Origin: a virus
Reading direction: 5' to 3' (one strand)
Virus record (IMG/VR): IMGVR_UViG_3300048903_000091
Coordinates: 1 to 20,441 of that record
Length of the DNA: 20,441 nucleotides
Shown here: positions 1 to 8,296 of the stretch, in pieces
Layout of the letters: each line of letters begins with the position of its first letter
How positions within the stretch are numbered: position 1 is the stretch's first letter
The notes under the pieces: generated by a model
Database searches by the model: none
Told to the model about the DNA's origin: nothing
Seen by the model: the letters and a program-made list of their open reading frames with translations, nothing else
Translations under genes and position numbers: made by a program

Positions 1-3000
1 CGAGCTTCTTCTTGATGGCGTTGACCATCGCAGATGCGATGACGTCCATCTGCTTCTCGATGGCCTTCTGTTGAATCTTGAGACCCTTGACGAGTCCTTC
101 AGCAGAATGAACCGCGGCGTCATAGAGTTCGCTGGATGCGGACTTTCCGAGAGCCTTCGAGGCGTCTTGCAACTGCTTGTCGAGGCTGTTGACCTCATTG
201 ACCGCGTTCTTGCCGCCCGCCAGAATCTGGTTAGCGAATGGAAGAGCATCGATACCCTTGGCAAGAAGCTGCTTGTACGCATCGTCGTTCAGACCGAGAT
301 CACGAAGCCTCTGAAGAGTGTTCGCGAACTGCTTGGTCTTCTCGATCTGCGTCTTGAGGTCGGACTCATAACTCGCCACCGTCGTTTCCGCCGTGATATC
401 GGGCAGAACCGAGTATTGATCCGTGATCTGCTTCTTGAAGTCATCACGGGTCTTTTTGATGTCGGTAAGAGCCTGTTCGGCAGCCTTGATCTTATCGGTG
501 TACTTGTCGTACTTGTCAGCCAGAGAATCGAGCTTCTTGTGCTCGTCCTTGTAGGCCGTGTTCAGCAGCTTGTAAGCTTCGGCTGCCTTCTTGCGCTCCT
601 TACCGGTAGCCTTGGCGCTCTTGGAAAGCGCCTTGAGCTTGTCGGACATGTCCTTGAACGACTGGTCGATCTGGGCTTTGTTTCCGTCCAGGCCCTTCTT
701 GAAGCCGTCATTGACGTAGTTACCGACCTTCTCGAATTCCTTCGAGGGCGAGTGAATACCCAGGAAGTCCTTCGCTCCGTCCAGAGCAGCACTGGCGACC
801 TTCTTAGCAGCATCCTTGATGACGCCAATGCCGCCCATAATGCCCTTGACCATGCCCTTGACGATGGCGAGAGCCAGACGAACGCCGGCAGCTCCCATTT
901 CCTTGGCGTGAGAATCGATAGCTTTCGAGACACCATTGACGAAGCTAATGATCAGCTTGACGCCGGCATCGATGATCTTCGGAAGGTTCTTGGATATCCC
1001 TCCGAGGAAGGCCACGATGACCTTCGTCGCGGCATCGATCATCTTTCCGATGTTCTGAGCGATACCGTTCAGGACACCAGTGATCAACTTCATACCAGCG
1101 ACGACCATCTTGGGCACGTAGTTCGCGAGTTGCTGAAGCAACATCGTGAGCATACGCAGAAGCGTCGACACTATCTTTGGCGCGAGTTTGTTGATGGCGT
1201 TGAGCATCGCCGTCATGACCGCGGTCATAGCCTGGAATATCGCCGGTCCAGCCGTAGCGATCACCTTAGCGAACGCAACGACACCCTTACCGATTCCTTC
1301 CATGAACTTCGGGATGAGACCGATCAAACCACCAACGATACCGATGATGGCCGCCGCACCTGCTGCACCTGCTGCCGCTAGAGCCGTGAGGCCCGTGGCG
1401 AACAGAAATACACCAGCTCCAGCAGCCAACATGCCGACGCCAAGAACGCCGACAGCGATACCAAGAGCGATCATTAGGGGGACCACCGGAGCGAGCAACA
1501 GCGCCGCCGCTCCGAACACCGCAAATACGCCGGCCAACATGAGAAGGGATGTACCGATCTCAGCCAGAGACATAGCTGCGAACTGCTGGAGCACAGGAGC
1601 CAGTACGGCCAGAGCAGCCGCAATAACGAGCGTTGCTGCGGCACCCGGAAGGGCCCCGGTCATTAGCAACATGGCGCCTGCAATAATGCCCATCGTGCCG
1701 GCGAGCATCGTCATGGCGAGCCCGATCTCTTCCCAGGAATATGCAGCGAATCCAGAGAGGACACCAGCAATTTGCTGGAGGGCGAGAGCGACGATGAGTA
1801 CACCAGCCGCGGCAAGAGGAGCCGTGGGAGGAATAACGTACAAAGCCGCCGCAATGATGGAAAGAGCGCCTAGCATGACGGTGAGACTGGAACCGATCTC
1901 GCCCCAGCTCATCTGAGCCATTTCCGCAAGAGCCTTGGCCACCATACCCAGAGATATGGCTACGCCGAGAACTCCAGCCGCGGCAAGAGGTGCCGTGGGC
2001 GGAATAAGCATGAGCGCACCCGTGATGATGCCAAGAGCACCAGCAAGAGTTACCAGACCACGTGCGATCTCAGTCCAAGACAGCTTGGACATGTCGGCTA
2101 CAGCACTGGCGAGGATCTTGATCCCTGCCGCCAGCAATATGATTCCGAGTCCCTGAGAGATTCCGCCCCCGTCCGCCTTAGCGAACTTGGTGAAGAGAAC
2201 CAGGCTCCCGAGAATTGCTCCTACGCCGACCAGGCCCTTGGCGAGATCCTGCCAACTGAGCCCCGACAAGTCCGCGACAGCGCTTGCGAGGATCTTGATC
2301 CCTGCCGCGAGAGCGATCATCCCCAATCCGGTGGATATCATCCCTGAGGGGTTGGGCATCAGCTTGAGTGCGCCCACAACCAGTCCGAGAACGACCGCAA
2401 GACCCGTAAGTCCCTTAGCGAGCTCATTCCAGTTGAGACCAGACAACTGCTTCACTGCCTGAACCAGGATAAGAATGGCCCCGGCGAGAAGGATCAGAGA
2501 TCCCATCACGAACGGCATCTTGGCGAAGCCAGCAGTACCGATGAACTTCGTGAATATGGTCAGAGCGCCCAGAAGCTGACCGAACAGAACCGTGATCGCC
2601 GCGCCAGCCTTGGTGAGGTCGTCGGGATTGATCTTGGCCAGAATGCTCAGGGAGACAGACAGAACGCCAATCGCAAGGGCGATCTGAAGAAGCGTCGCCG
2701 CCTTGAGTGTGTTCTGCATCGTGCTGAACGTACCGGTGAGATTTCCGATACCCTCGGATATGGCGTCGAAGATCCCACCGGCGCCGTCCCCGAATGAACC
2801 CAGGAACTTCTTGACGATCAGGAACAGACCAGCAAGGAGTCCAGTGTCGAGTCCGGCAAAGAGGGTCTTCATGTCGAAGCCCTCGAACATGCTGCCGAGA
2901 TCGATACCGATGCTCTGCATAACGCGGGATATGTTGTCCCCGAGCTTAGAGAAGAAGTTTCCGACATTCTTCATGACCGTGAGGGTCTTGTCCCAGGCCT

Positions 3001-4987
3001 TGGAAACCACATCACCCAGACGTCCCAGAGGCTCGAGTTTTCGAGACACCCCTTCGACGCTCTTCTCAACATCCTTAGAATCGGTGTCCTTGAACAACGA
3101 CCCGAGGAAACCCGCAAGCTTCTGAATAAGCTTGATCGGGATGGCGAGTACGGTACCGAGCCCCTTGAAGAAGTTGGTGAGGCCCTTGCCCTCCTTGATG
3201 CCGTTTCGGAGAGCAACCAGGAAATCACCGATCTTGGCGGTGAAGTTGAGGAATCCGCCGGAGCCCTTAGTGGCTACTCCGACCAAGTCAAAGATAGTGT
3301 GGACAACGGCCTTGACGACATCGACCGCAATCCCAAATATCGCGAAGACACCCGCGAACGTCCTCTTCAGTTTGTCTGCTGTGTCGCTCCCGATCTTGAG
3401 CTTCTCGGTGAAGTCCCGGAAGGACTTGGTCATGTCGGCAAGCTGCTTCCCGGTGGTGGCCGGGAATATCTGGCGAAAAGCGTCCTTGATCGGCTTGATA
3501 ACCGATCCGAGAGCCTTGAACGAGTTGCCCAGACCATCGATGAGAGCGTCTCGTCCGCCGAACTTCTTCCACTCCGACAGCATCTTGTTCCGGGCGTCGG
3601 AAGAATCCCCGACCAACTTACCGATGGACTTGCTGACTCCTGTAAACAGGCCCTTCGCTTCGGTGAAGTCACCGAATATGAGCTGCCACGTGGTAGCCCA
3701 GCCGGAGCCGAGAGCTTCTTTCGTGGTGTCCATCAGTTGGGTGAAGGTCTTGACCTGGGTTGCGGATTCCTTCGCGACCTTGGCCTGGGCCTGGATCATC
3801 TTGATCTCGGCCTTGTTGAAACCTTCGGCCTTGAGCTGGGCATCGGTCATGTCACCGGTGAACTGCTTCAAAGTCTGAAGCAGAACCTTGTCAGTGAGCC
3901 ATGGCTTCTGCCCCGGCTTCATCCTGATCGATTCGGTGAATGACTTTCCTTCGACCGTGACGGTCTTCATGGCGCCCTTGAGCTTTACCGCGCCGTCCTT
4001 CAGCGTTCCCAACTTCTCGGCGTTCATAGCCAGAGCGCGCTGGAAACCACTACTCGCCATGCCGGCGTTCACGACAGAGGTCCAGTCCTCCATGGTGACG
4101 GTGCCGGAGGAAATGGCCTGTGAGAGCTGATACATGACGTGTGACGCGCTCTCGGAGTTGGCCCCTGCCATAGCCGCAACGTTGGCGATACCCTTGATCG
4201 CCGCGGTAGAGGTCTTCAGGTCGACACCGGCAGAAGTGAAGGTGCCGATGTTCTTGGTCATTTCCGAGAAGCTGTAGATCGTCTGGTCGGCGTAATGATT
4301 CAGCTCATTCAGAGAATGCTTGACGTCGTCGAGCGTCGTTCCAGCCTGCTGAGTGTTAGCCAGGATCGTCTGGATCGAGTTGATGTTCGTCTCGTACTCT
4401 TGGAACCCCTGCATGATGGGGCCGAAAGAGAACGAATTCGCCATCCGGAGACCAGCCTGGGCAGCCTGCGCTCCGATGCTCATGAGAGCCCCGGTAGCCA
4501 TGGTTCCAAGCGCCGAGAATTTACCGGCTAGTGTCGAAACGGCGCCCTCGATCTTCTGGAGCGAAGACGCGGCCTTGTCAGCCTGCCCCGAAGTCGAGGA
4601 CAGTCCGCTAGTGAACTGCCCGAGGGAATTCCGCCCCTCGCTCACCTTGGAACCGAAGCTCGTCACGTGACCCACCAACGAAGAAAATCCGCTGGAGAGC
4701 TTACTGATGACTCCGTGCGAGGCTTCGATCTTCTGGGTGAAAGAAGACGCCACTGTAGAGGACTGCTGAACGCTGGTCGTGAACTGCCCAAGGGCGTTCC
4801 GGCTGTGCTCCATCTTCGAGCTGAACTGGCCGGCAACGGTGGAGACCCCCGCGAGACCCTTCGTGGCCCCCTGCAACTGCAAGCCCTTGTTGAGAGCCTC
4901 GAGAGAGCGAAGAGTCTGCTGAACGCCACGTTCGAACGCAGCATTCTCAAACTTCATTTGAACGACGCGCTCGTCAATAGAGCTCAT
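1..4987 (-). CDS. Tail tape measure protein (partial, continues past left edge)
   Basis: Sets tail length and occupies the tail tube before DNA ejection. The frame opens with ATG at 4987 (MSSIDERVVQMKFENAAF) and stays open to base 2, giving 1,662 residues and no stop, so the C-terminus is missing. The N-terminal third has the tape-measure signature (NINSIQTILANTQ near residue 205, then YADQTIYSFSEMTKNIGTF). A very hydrophobic middle (about residues 700-1250) contains tandem 57-59 residue repeats centred on W853, W912, W971, W1028, W1085 and L1141. FLGIHSPSKEF near residue 1408 is a motif common near the end of siphovirus tape measures, followed here by a charged coiled-coil stretch. At roughly 0.15 nm per residue the visible part implies a tail of at least about 250 nm. 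The start overlaps the gp10-like stop by ATGA, suggesting translational coupling. No peptidase domain is seen in the visible part. Confidence 0.95.
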   Translation of the reverse strand, partial: MSSIDERVVQMKFENAAFERGVQQTLRSLEALNKGLQLQGATKGLAGVSTVAGQFSSKMEHSRNALGQFTTSVQQSSTVASSFTQKIEASHGVISKLSSGFSSLVGHVTSFGSKVSEGRNSLGQFTSGLSSTSGQADKAASSLQKIEGAVSTLAGKFSALGTMATGALMSIGAQAAQAGLRMANSFSFGPIMQGFQEYETNINSIQTILANTQQAGTTLDDVKHSLNELNHYADQTIYSFSEMTKNIGTFTSAGVDLKTSTAAIKGIANVAAMAGANSESASHVMYQLSQAISSGTVTMEDWTSVVNAGMASSGFQRALAMNAEKLGTLKDGAVKLKGAMKTVTVEGKSFTESIRMKPGQKPWLTDKVLLQTLKQFTGDMTDAQLKAEGFNKAEIKMIQAQAKVAKESATQVKTFTQLMDTTKEALGSGWATTWQLIFGDFTEAKGLFTGVSKSIGKLVGDSSDARNKMLSEWKKFGGRDALIDGLGNSFKALGSVIKPIKDAFRQIFPATTGKQLADMTKSFRDFTEKLKIGSDTADKLKRTFAGVFAIFGIAVDVVKAVVHTIFDLVGVATKGSGGFLNFTAKIGDFLVALRNGIKEGKGLTNFFKGLGTVLAIPIKLIQKLAGFLGSLFKDTDSKDVEKSVEGVSRKLEPLGRLGDVVSKAWDKTLTVMKNVGNFFSKLGDNISRVMQSIGIDLGSMFEGFDMKTLFAGLDTGLLAGLFLIVKKFLGSFGDGAGGIFDAISEGIGNLTGTFSTMQNTLKAATLLQIALAIGVLSVSLSILAKINPDDLTKAGAAITVLFGQLLGALTIFTKFIGTAGFAKMPFVMGSLILLAGAILILVQAVKQLSGLNWNELAKGLTGLAVVLGLVVGALKLMPNPSGMISTGLGMIALAAGIKILASAVADLSGLSWQDLAKGLVGVGAILGSLVLFTKFAKADGGGISQGLGIILLAAGIKILASAVADMSKLSWTEIARGLVTLAGALGIITGALMLIPPTAPLAAAGVLGVAISLGMVAKALAEMAQMSWGEIGSSLTVMLGALSIIAAALYVIPPTAPLAAAGVLIVALALQQIAGVLSGFAAYSWEEIGLAMTMLAGTMGIIAGAMLLMTGALPGAAATLVIAAALAVLAPVLQQFAAMSLAEIGTSLLMLAGVFAVFGAAALLLAPVVPLMIALGIAVGVLGVGMLAAGAGVFLFATGLTALAAAGAAGAAAIIGIVGGLIGLIPKFMEGIGKGVVAFAKVIATAGPAIFQAMTAVMTAMLNAINKLAPKIVSTLLRMLTMLLQQLANYVPKMVVAGMKLITGVLNGIAQNIGKMIDAATKVIVAFLGGISKNLPKIIDAGVKLIISFVNGVSKAIDSHAKEMGAAGVRLALAIVKGMVKGIMGGIGVIKDAAKKVASAALDGAKDFLGIHSPSKEFEKVGNYVNDGFKKGLDGNKAQIDQSFKDMSDKLKALSKSAKATGKERKKAAEAYKLLNTAYKDEHKKLDSLADKYDKYTDKIKAAEQALTDIKKTRDDFKKQITDQYSVLPDITAETTVASYESDLKTQIEKTKQFANTLQRLRDLGLNDDAYKQLLAKGIDALPFANQILAGGKNAVNEVNSLDKQLQDASKALGKSASSELYDAAVHSAEGLVKGLKIQQKAIEKQMDVIASAMVNAIKKKL
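1555..2460 (-). repeat. Tandem repeats inside the tape measure gene, period 171-177 bp
   Basis: Repeat units of the tape measure centre are visible at both protein and DNA level. The protein unit ends in a segment such as LSGLSWQDLAKGLVGVGAIL, and the W codons fall at 2429-2431, 2252-2254, 2075-2077, 1904-1906 and 1733-1735, with a Leu codon at 1565-1567. DNA identity survives between neighbours: 1807-1836 and 1978-2007 match at 28 of 30 bases, 171 bp apart, and 2109-2131 and 2286-2308 match at 23 of 23 bases, 177 bp apart. This indicates recent unit duplication or ongoing homogenisation. A degenerate further unit may lie upstream, near 2600. Confidence 0.85.
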
Positions 4988-5373
4988 GCGGAGGTCACCG
5001 CCTTCCATACCTTGTTAGCGATTTGGTCGAATACGGGCCTCATGGCCGGGTTGATGTAGTCCTGCCCTTGAACATACCCACCGGTGCCCGTTCCGTGCCC
5101 GTACTGAAGCATGATGGCAACCGGAAATCCGTGCTCGATGTCCTTGTTGGTCCACTTGATCGTGACAGACCTGCCGGAGTGTTCGATCTCGTATCCCCAC
5201 GAGTCAGCGGCCAGCCCGGAGTCAACCGGAGTCCCCGAGATCAGAGCATTCACTCCTTCTCTGGCAGAAGAGTCCAGGGACTTGTAGACGTCCCCTCTTG
5301 CCATCTTCTGGAGGAATGCTTCTGTTCTCTTGGTGGAGCCGCTGACCGTAAAGCTGACCCATTCGGCTCCCAT
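4984..5373 (-). CDS. HK97 gp10-like neck or tail completion protein
   Basis: 129 residues, MGAEWVSFTVSG to KAVTSA. It has the layout of the HK97 gp10 family: an N-terminal helical part, TPVDSG at residues 48-53 (the usual V-D-[ST]-G turn), a beta-rich core, and the Gly-rich LQYGHGTGTGGYVQG stretch at 89-103 followed by YINPA. Proteins of this type sit at the head-tail interface or in tail completion. The ATG at 5373 is chosen because GGAG lies 8 bases upstream and the previous gene ends at 5379; upstream in-frame sequence is the previous gene read in another frame. Its stop overlaps the tape measure start by 4 bp. In most siphoviruses this gene sits before the tail tube gene, but here it sits just before the tape measure. 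Confidence 0.75.
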   Translation of the reverse strand: MGAEWVSFTVSGSTKRTEAFLQKMARGDVYKSLDSSAREGVNALISGTPVDSGLAADSWGYEIEHSGRSVTIKWTNKDIEHGFPVAIMLQYGHGTGTGGYVQGQDYINPAMRPVFDQIANKVWKAVTSA

Positions 5374-5379
5374 TTTGAC
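5367..5379 (-). repeat. 13-bp repeated motif, copy 5 (GTCAAAATGGGAG)
   Basis: Spans the start codon of the gp10-like gene and begins at the last base of the preceding stop codon. Confidence 0.6.
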
Positions 5380-5654
5380 TACTCCAGACCGGTCATCTTG
5401 CGTCCGAGTCCGGAGAGCGAGGGGTTGCCGACTCGGAGCGCTTCGACGCTCTCGAAGTAGACACGGATGACGTAGGCCTCGTCCGTCGTGTAGTTGAACG
5501 GCTCCTCGGTGAGAGGATCGGTTCCGTCCGAGGGGTGGTTCGCGAGCCATGCCGCGATGGATTCGACCTTGGCGAGGGCGCTGCGGACCGACATGACAGC
5601 GTCGGCCAGCTTCATGTCGAGCGTGCCCTTGTCGACGTTGTAGCCGAGACTCAT
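5379..5654 (-). CDS. Phage protein of unknown function (tail region)
   Basis: 91 residues starting MSLGYNVDKGTLDMKLADAV. It is predicted to be mostly helical, with a central PLTEEPFNYTTDEAYVIRVYFE stretch that I recall as conserved in related actinophage proteins, none with a function I know. It has no signal peptide, membrane segment or catalytic motif. The start is supported by AAGGAGG seven bases upstream of ATG. It ends five bases before the gp10-like ATG, so the two are probably translated together. Position between the fibre-like protein and the gp10-like protein suggests a minor tail or tail-assembly role, which is inference only. Confidence 0.8.
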   Translation of the reverse strand: MSLGYNVDKGTLDMKLADAVMSVRSALAKVESIAAWLANHPSDGTDPLTEEPFNYTTDEAYVIRVYFESVEALRVGNPSLSGLGRKMTGLE

Positions 5655-5666
5655 TAGGCGTCCTCC

Positions 5667-6905
5667 TTAGGAAGCGGATTCGTAGGTGAAGTTACCCCGG
5701 ATGTAGTCGGTGGAGGCCCATACCCAGGGAGAAATGGAATCGACATCGCCGGGGTTGACGGGAGTGCCGCTGAACATACCGCCAGCCATGCTCAGGATGA
5801 GGTTTCCGGTGCCACTGGTCTTTGCCCGAGCCATCATCGTGGTGCTACCGCTACCGCCCGACTGCATGTGGATGAACCCCATGGAGTCGCCGGATCGGGC
5901 AGCAGTAACCGGAAGACTGAACAACCAGTTGTCCGTCGTAGTGGCGGAAGCGCCAAAGTTGGTGGTGCTTCCGAACACGATCTCGAACTTGCAGTCGACC
6001 TTCCGGCCGTCTTTGAAATAACGACAGTCGACTGTGGCGTTTCCGAGCGAAGGAAGATGCAGACCCGAAGAAGTGGTCCACGTCGGAGTCCACGGAGTAG
6101 ATGCTCCGAATTCGGTGTGCACCTTCTGCCATGCTGTCCAGCCACCTGCAGACGTCGCTGTACGGAACCACTGAACCGGGTTTGTAGAGCCACCGACATG
6201 CTGGGTGAATGTCTGCCGACCGAAGTCGGTACCTTCGATGTAGGTGATGACCTCGCCGGCCATGCCCGCGAAGTCCCAGCTCGATGAGGTAGCGGTGGTG
6301 TAGTACAGCCGAGACAGGCCGGCCGGGTAGTTACCCCGGGTCGTGGCCTGAGTGAAGCTTGCTGCGGTGAGCTGGACCATGAGCATCATCTGAGCCCACG
6401 AGGTCCAACCACCACCGCCTACAGAGGAGTTGTACTCACGAACCCACGCCTTGGTAGATGCTGTACCGCCAGAGTTTTCGTAGAATATCTGAGCGGTTCG
6501 GGTGGAGTCGATGCTCTCGGTGACGATGGTGCCGGCGCCGCCGTTGGGGGTCCAACCGGATCCCGCGGAAACCGACTGAAGCGAAGTGGCGTAGGGCCAG
6601 GAAGCAGGTGTGGCTGATTCCGCGATGCCGCTGACGATCTGGACCTTGTAGCCGGGAATCGACGCGAGACCAGCCGGCGTAACTGCTCGAACGGTGTCCG
6701 TTCCCGCCTGAGTTTCGGCCGAAGTGGCAAGCTCGACAACACCGGTAGCCGCCGTGGTGGCATTTCCGATGGTGCCGGCGTCGATAGTCGTTCCGTCGTA
6801 CTTGGTGAGGATGAGATGGTTCGCTGAGTTGAACGTGGCACTCATGACCATGCCGTTTCGAATGGCCAGCATGGCCTCGGCGGTCAACCCTGTGACGGTA
6901 GCCAT
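5667..6905 (-). CDS. Tail fibre-like minor tail protein with pyocin-knob-type domains
   Basis: 412 residues rich in Thr, Ser, Gly, Ala and Trp, typical of trimeric fibres. After a short N-terminal part (1-45) comes a fibre repeat, TGVVELATSAETQAGTDTVR (about 54-73). Two similar segments follow that look like pyocin-knob domains: about 85-172, ending GGGGWTSWAQM, and about 185-263, ending TSAGGWTAWQKV. The C-terminal domain (about 270-412) begins TPWTPTWTTSSGLHLPSLGNA and resembles a beta-sandwich domain at the tip of many actinophage minor tail proteins. A receptor-binding or cell-surface adhesion role is likely from family knowledge. AGGTGG lies four bases before the ATG. The location is odd: such genes normally lie downstream of the tape measure and distal tail genes, not between tube protein and tape measure. 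Confidence 0.8.
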   Translation of the reverse strand: MATVTGLTAEAMLAIRNGMVMSATFNSANHLILTKYDGTTIDAGTIGNATTAATGVVELATSAETQAGTDTVRAVTPAGLASIPGYKVQIVSGIAESATPASWPYATSLQSVSAGSGWTPNGGAGTIVTESIDSTRTAQIFYENSGGTASTKAWVREYNSSVGGGGWTSWAQMMLMVQLTAASFTQATTRGNYPAGLSRLYYTTATSSSWDFAGMAGEVITYIEGTDFGRQTFTQHVGGSTNPVQWFRTATSAGGWTAWQKVHTEFGASTPWTPTWTTSSGLHLPSLGNATVDCRYFKDGRKVDCKFEIVFGSTTNFGASATTTDNWLFSLPVTAARSGDSMGFIHMQSGGSGSTTMMARAKTSGTGNLILSMAGGMFSGTPVNPGDVDSISPWVWASTDYIRGNFTYESAS

Positions 6906-6917
6906 AGGACCACCTTT

Positions 6918-7706
6918 CTATTCGGAACTGATGGTGTAGGTGTCCTCGTCGATGAATACGGCGGTAGGCGAGGTGATTTCGAACGTCTCTTCATCGAGCA
7001 TGCGAATAACGTCGAACGGAGCAATCGCCGTCCACGTCCCGTCACCGTTGTCGATGATGGTGAGCGAGGATATGGTGTCGTACGCCGCGATCAGATCATC
7101 CAGCGAAGGAAGTCTTGCCTGGTCTTCTTCGGTGCCGTAGAGAATATCCTCGACTGCCGAGATCACCGAAGGATCAGTGGTTCTGGTGTCGAGAATAACG
7201 TGCGCTGTTGGGCGATAGCCGTCCATAGTCGGCGGCTTGCACGTGATCTTCCAACTGAAGTCTTCGGGGTCGGTCTGCTCGGTGTACGTTCCGTTCGACC
7301 GTTCCGACGGCGCCGCCAGAGCGTTGTAGATGATGTGGAGTTTGTACCCCGCCGAGTCGTCCAGATCATTACCGATCATCGTTCGGTATGAAATGCTGAA
7401 CGACTTCCGCCGCTGATGCGCGAGAAACAAACCAGAACGGATCTGGGATGTTCCGTTGCACACAGCGAATTCGTCAGGATATGTGAAGGCGGTGATGGTG
7501 CCCTCGAATTCCTCCGGGGAGGAAAGCGTCAGGTACTTGACCCCATCGATGTAGAACGATTGGGGGTCACCGCCGGAAGGGTTTTCGGTGACAGATGTCA
7601 GGCCGTTCCAGGGGACTCCGGGGTAGCCATCGACATACAGAACTCCCCGGTCAACTCCGGCTTCGAAATACCGGGAACCTGGAGCGTTCCAGTCGAGCCT
7701 TGACAC
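6918..7706 (-). CDS. Second major tail tube-like protein (paralogue)
   Basis: 262 residues, beginning MSRLDWNAPGSRYFEAGVDR from a GTG start with GGGGG eight bases upstream. It aligns along most of its length with the tube protein two genes upstream: WNGLTSVTENPSGG against WNGLTTLTESPSGA, and GTITAFTYPDEFAVCNGT against GTIEAFTYPDEFAQCDGT. The shared YKLHIIYNALAAPSE element is also kept. It lacks the C-terminal Ig-like domain of that protein and ends instead in a short beta-rich segment (NGDGTWTAIAPFDVI, then SPTAVFIDEDTYTISSE). Its codons are mixed at the third position, unlike the G/C-ending codons of the other copy, so it is probably made in smaller amounts. It may form a tube terminus, tip ring or minor tube component. 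Confidence 0.85.
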   Translation of the reverse strand: MSRLDWNAPGSRYFEAGVDRGVLYVDGYPGVPWNGLTSVTENPSGGDPQSFYIDGVKYLTLSSPEEFEGTITAFTYPDEFAVCNGTSQIRSGLFLAHQRRKSFSISYRTMIGNDLDDSAGYKLHIIYNALAAPSERSNGTYTEQTDPEDFSWKITCKPPTMDGYRPTAHVILDTRTTDPSVISAVEDILYGTEEDQARLPSLDDLIAAYDTISSLTIIDNGDGTWTAIAPFDVIRMLDEETFEITSPTAVFIDEDTYTISSE

Positions 7707-7721
7707 GACAATATCCCCCTC

Positions 7722-8264
7722 TCATCCAGTAGTACCCAACTGGGCTCGTCGTTGCGCGTTCAGGTCTCGGTGCTGCTGAGCCAGCTTCGCCTTACTCATC
7801 TTCTTCTGAGGCTTGTTCTTCTCGCTGAACACCTTGATCAGAGTGAACAATCGGTTGAGGTTCCACTCCTCACAGGACTTGTCAATGCCTGAGGAGAACA
7901 TCCAGTAGTAGATGACTTCGGAGGTGATGATCTCTTGACTGGGTTTCTGATTGGGGTCTTCAGTGAACCAGGTGGCCGTCTGCTTCGAGTCCAAGTAGGC
8001 ATCGATCTCCCTGACGTTGCTCTCGGTCAGCGCGAGAAAAACCTCGTCAGGTACATCGGGCGTGATAGTCATCAACTTCACATACCGAAAGATCTCTTCG
8101 GCCGTCTTGTCCTTGGTGTGCAGGAAAGGCTTCTGGAATTCTGACTCCCATTTTGACAGGGAGACCAGAGAGTGCTCCATCTCAAGCTTAAACGCATCAA
8201 CAGTTATGAACTCTTGAGTCTCCTCGTTGAATCCTTCGGACATTGGAACGATTAGTTCGAGCAC
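7722..8264 (-). CDS. Tail assembly chaperone
   Basis: 180 residues starting MLELIVPMSEGF at a GTG with AAGGAGG seven bases upstream. The in-frame sequence further upstream is the tube gene in another frame. Recognisable family features are EHSLVSLSKWESEFQKPFL (about 30-48), the TSEVIYYWM helix, and a C-terminal KKMSKAKLAQQHRDLNAQR motif. Relatives in Gram-positive phages sit between the tube protein and tape measure and are annotated as tail assembly chaperones, which coat the tape measure during tube polymerisation. The classical system makes a longer product by ribosomal frameshifting. I see no overlapping downstream frame here, because the next gene begins 15 bases after the stop and is a tube-like protein. 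Confidence 0.75.
   Translation of the reverse strand: MLELIVPMSEGFNEETQEFITVDAFKLEMEHSLVSLSKWESEFQKPFLHTKDKTAEEIFRYVKLMTITPDVPDEVFLALTESNVREIDAYLDSKQTATWFTEDPNQKPSQEIITSEVIYYWMFSSGIDKSCEEWNLNRLFTLIKVFSEKNKPQKKMSKAKLAQQHRDLNAQRRAQLGTTG
8145..8157 (-). repeat. 13-bp repeated motif, copy 4 (GTCAAAATGGGAG)
   Basis: Lies inside the tail assembly chaperone gene, where it encodes part of the family-conserved LSKWES, so protein constraint could explain this copy. Confidence 0.5.
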
Positions 8265-8296
8265 TCTCTGGCCTCCTTTCTGCCCAGAGACACCTA

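Noticed and set aside
71-1381. Long plus-strand open frame opposite the tape measure gene
   Set aside because: Antisense to continuous tape measure coding sequence, with low-complexity leucine/valine/arginine content and no ribosome site support.
7706-7760. Programmed frameshift making a longer tail assembly chaperone
   Set aside because: No clear slippery heptamer near the end and no overlapping downstream frame; the next gene is a complete tube-like protein with its own ribosome site.
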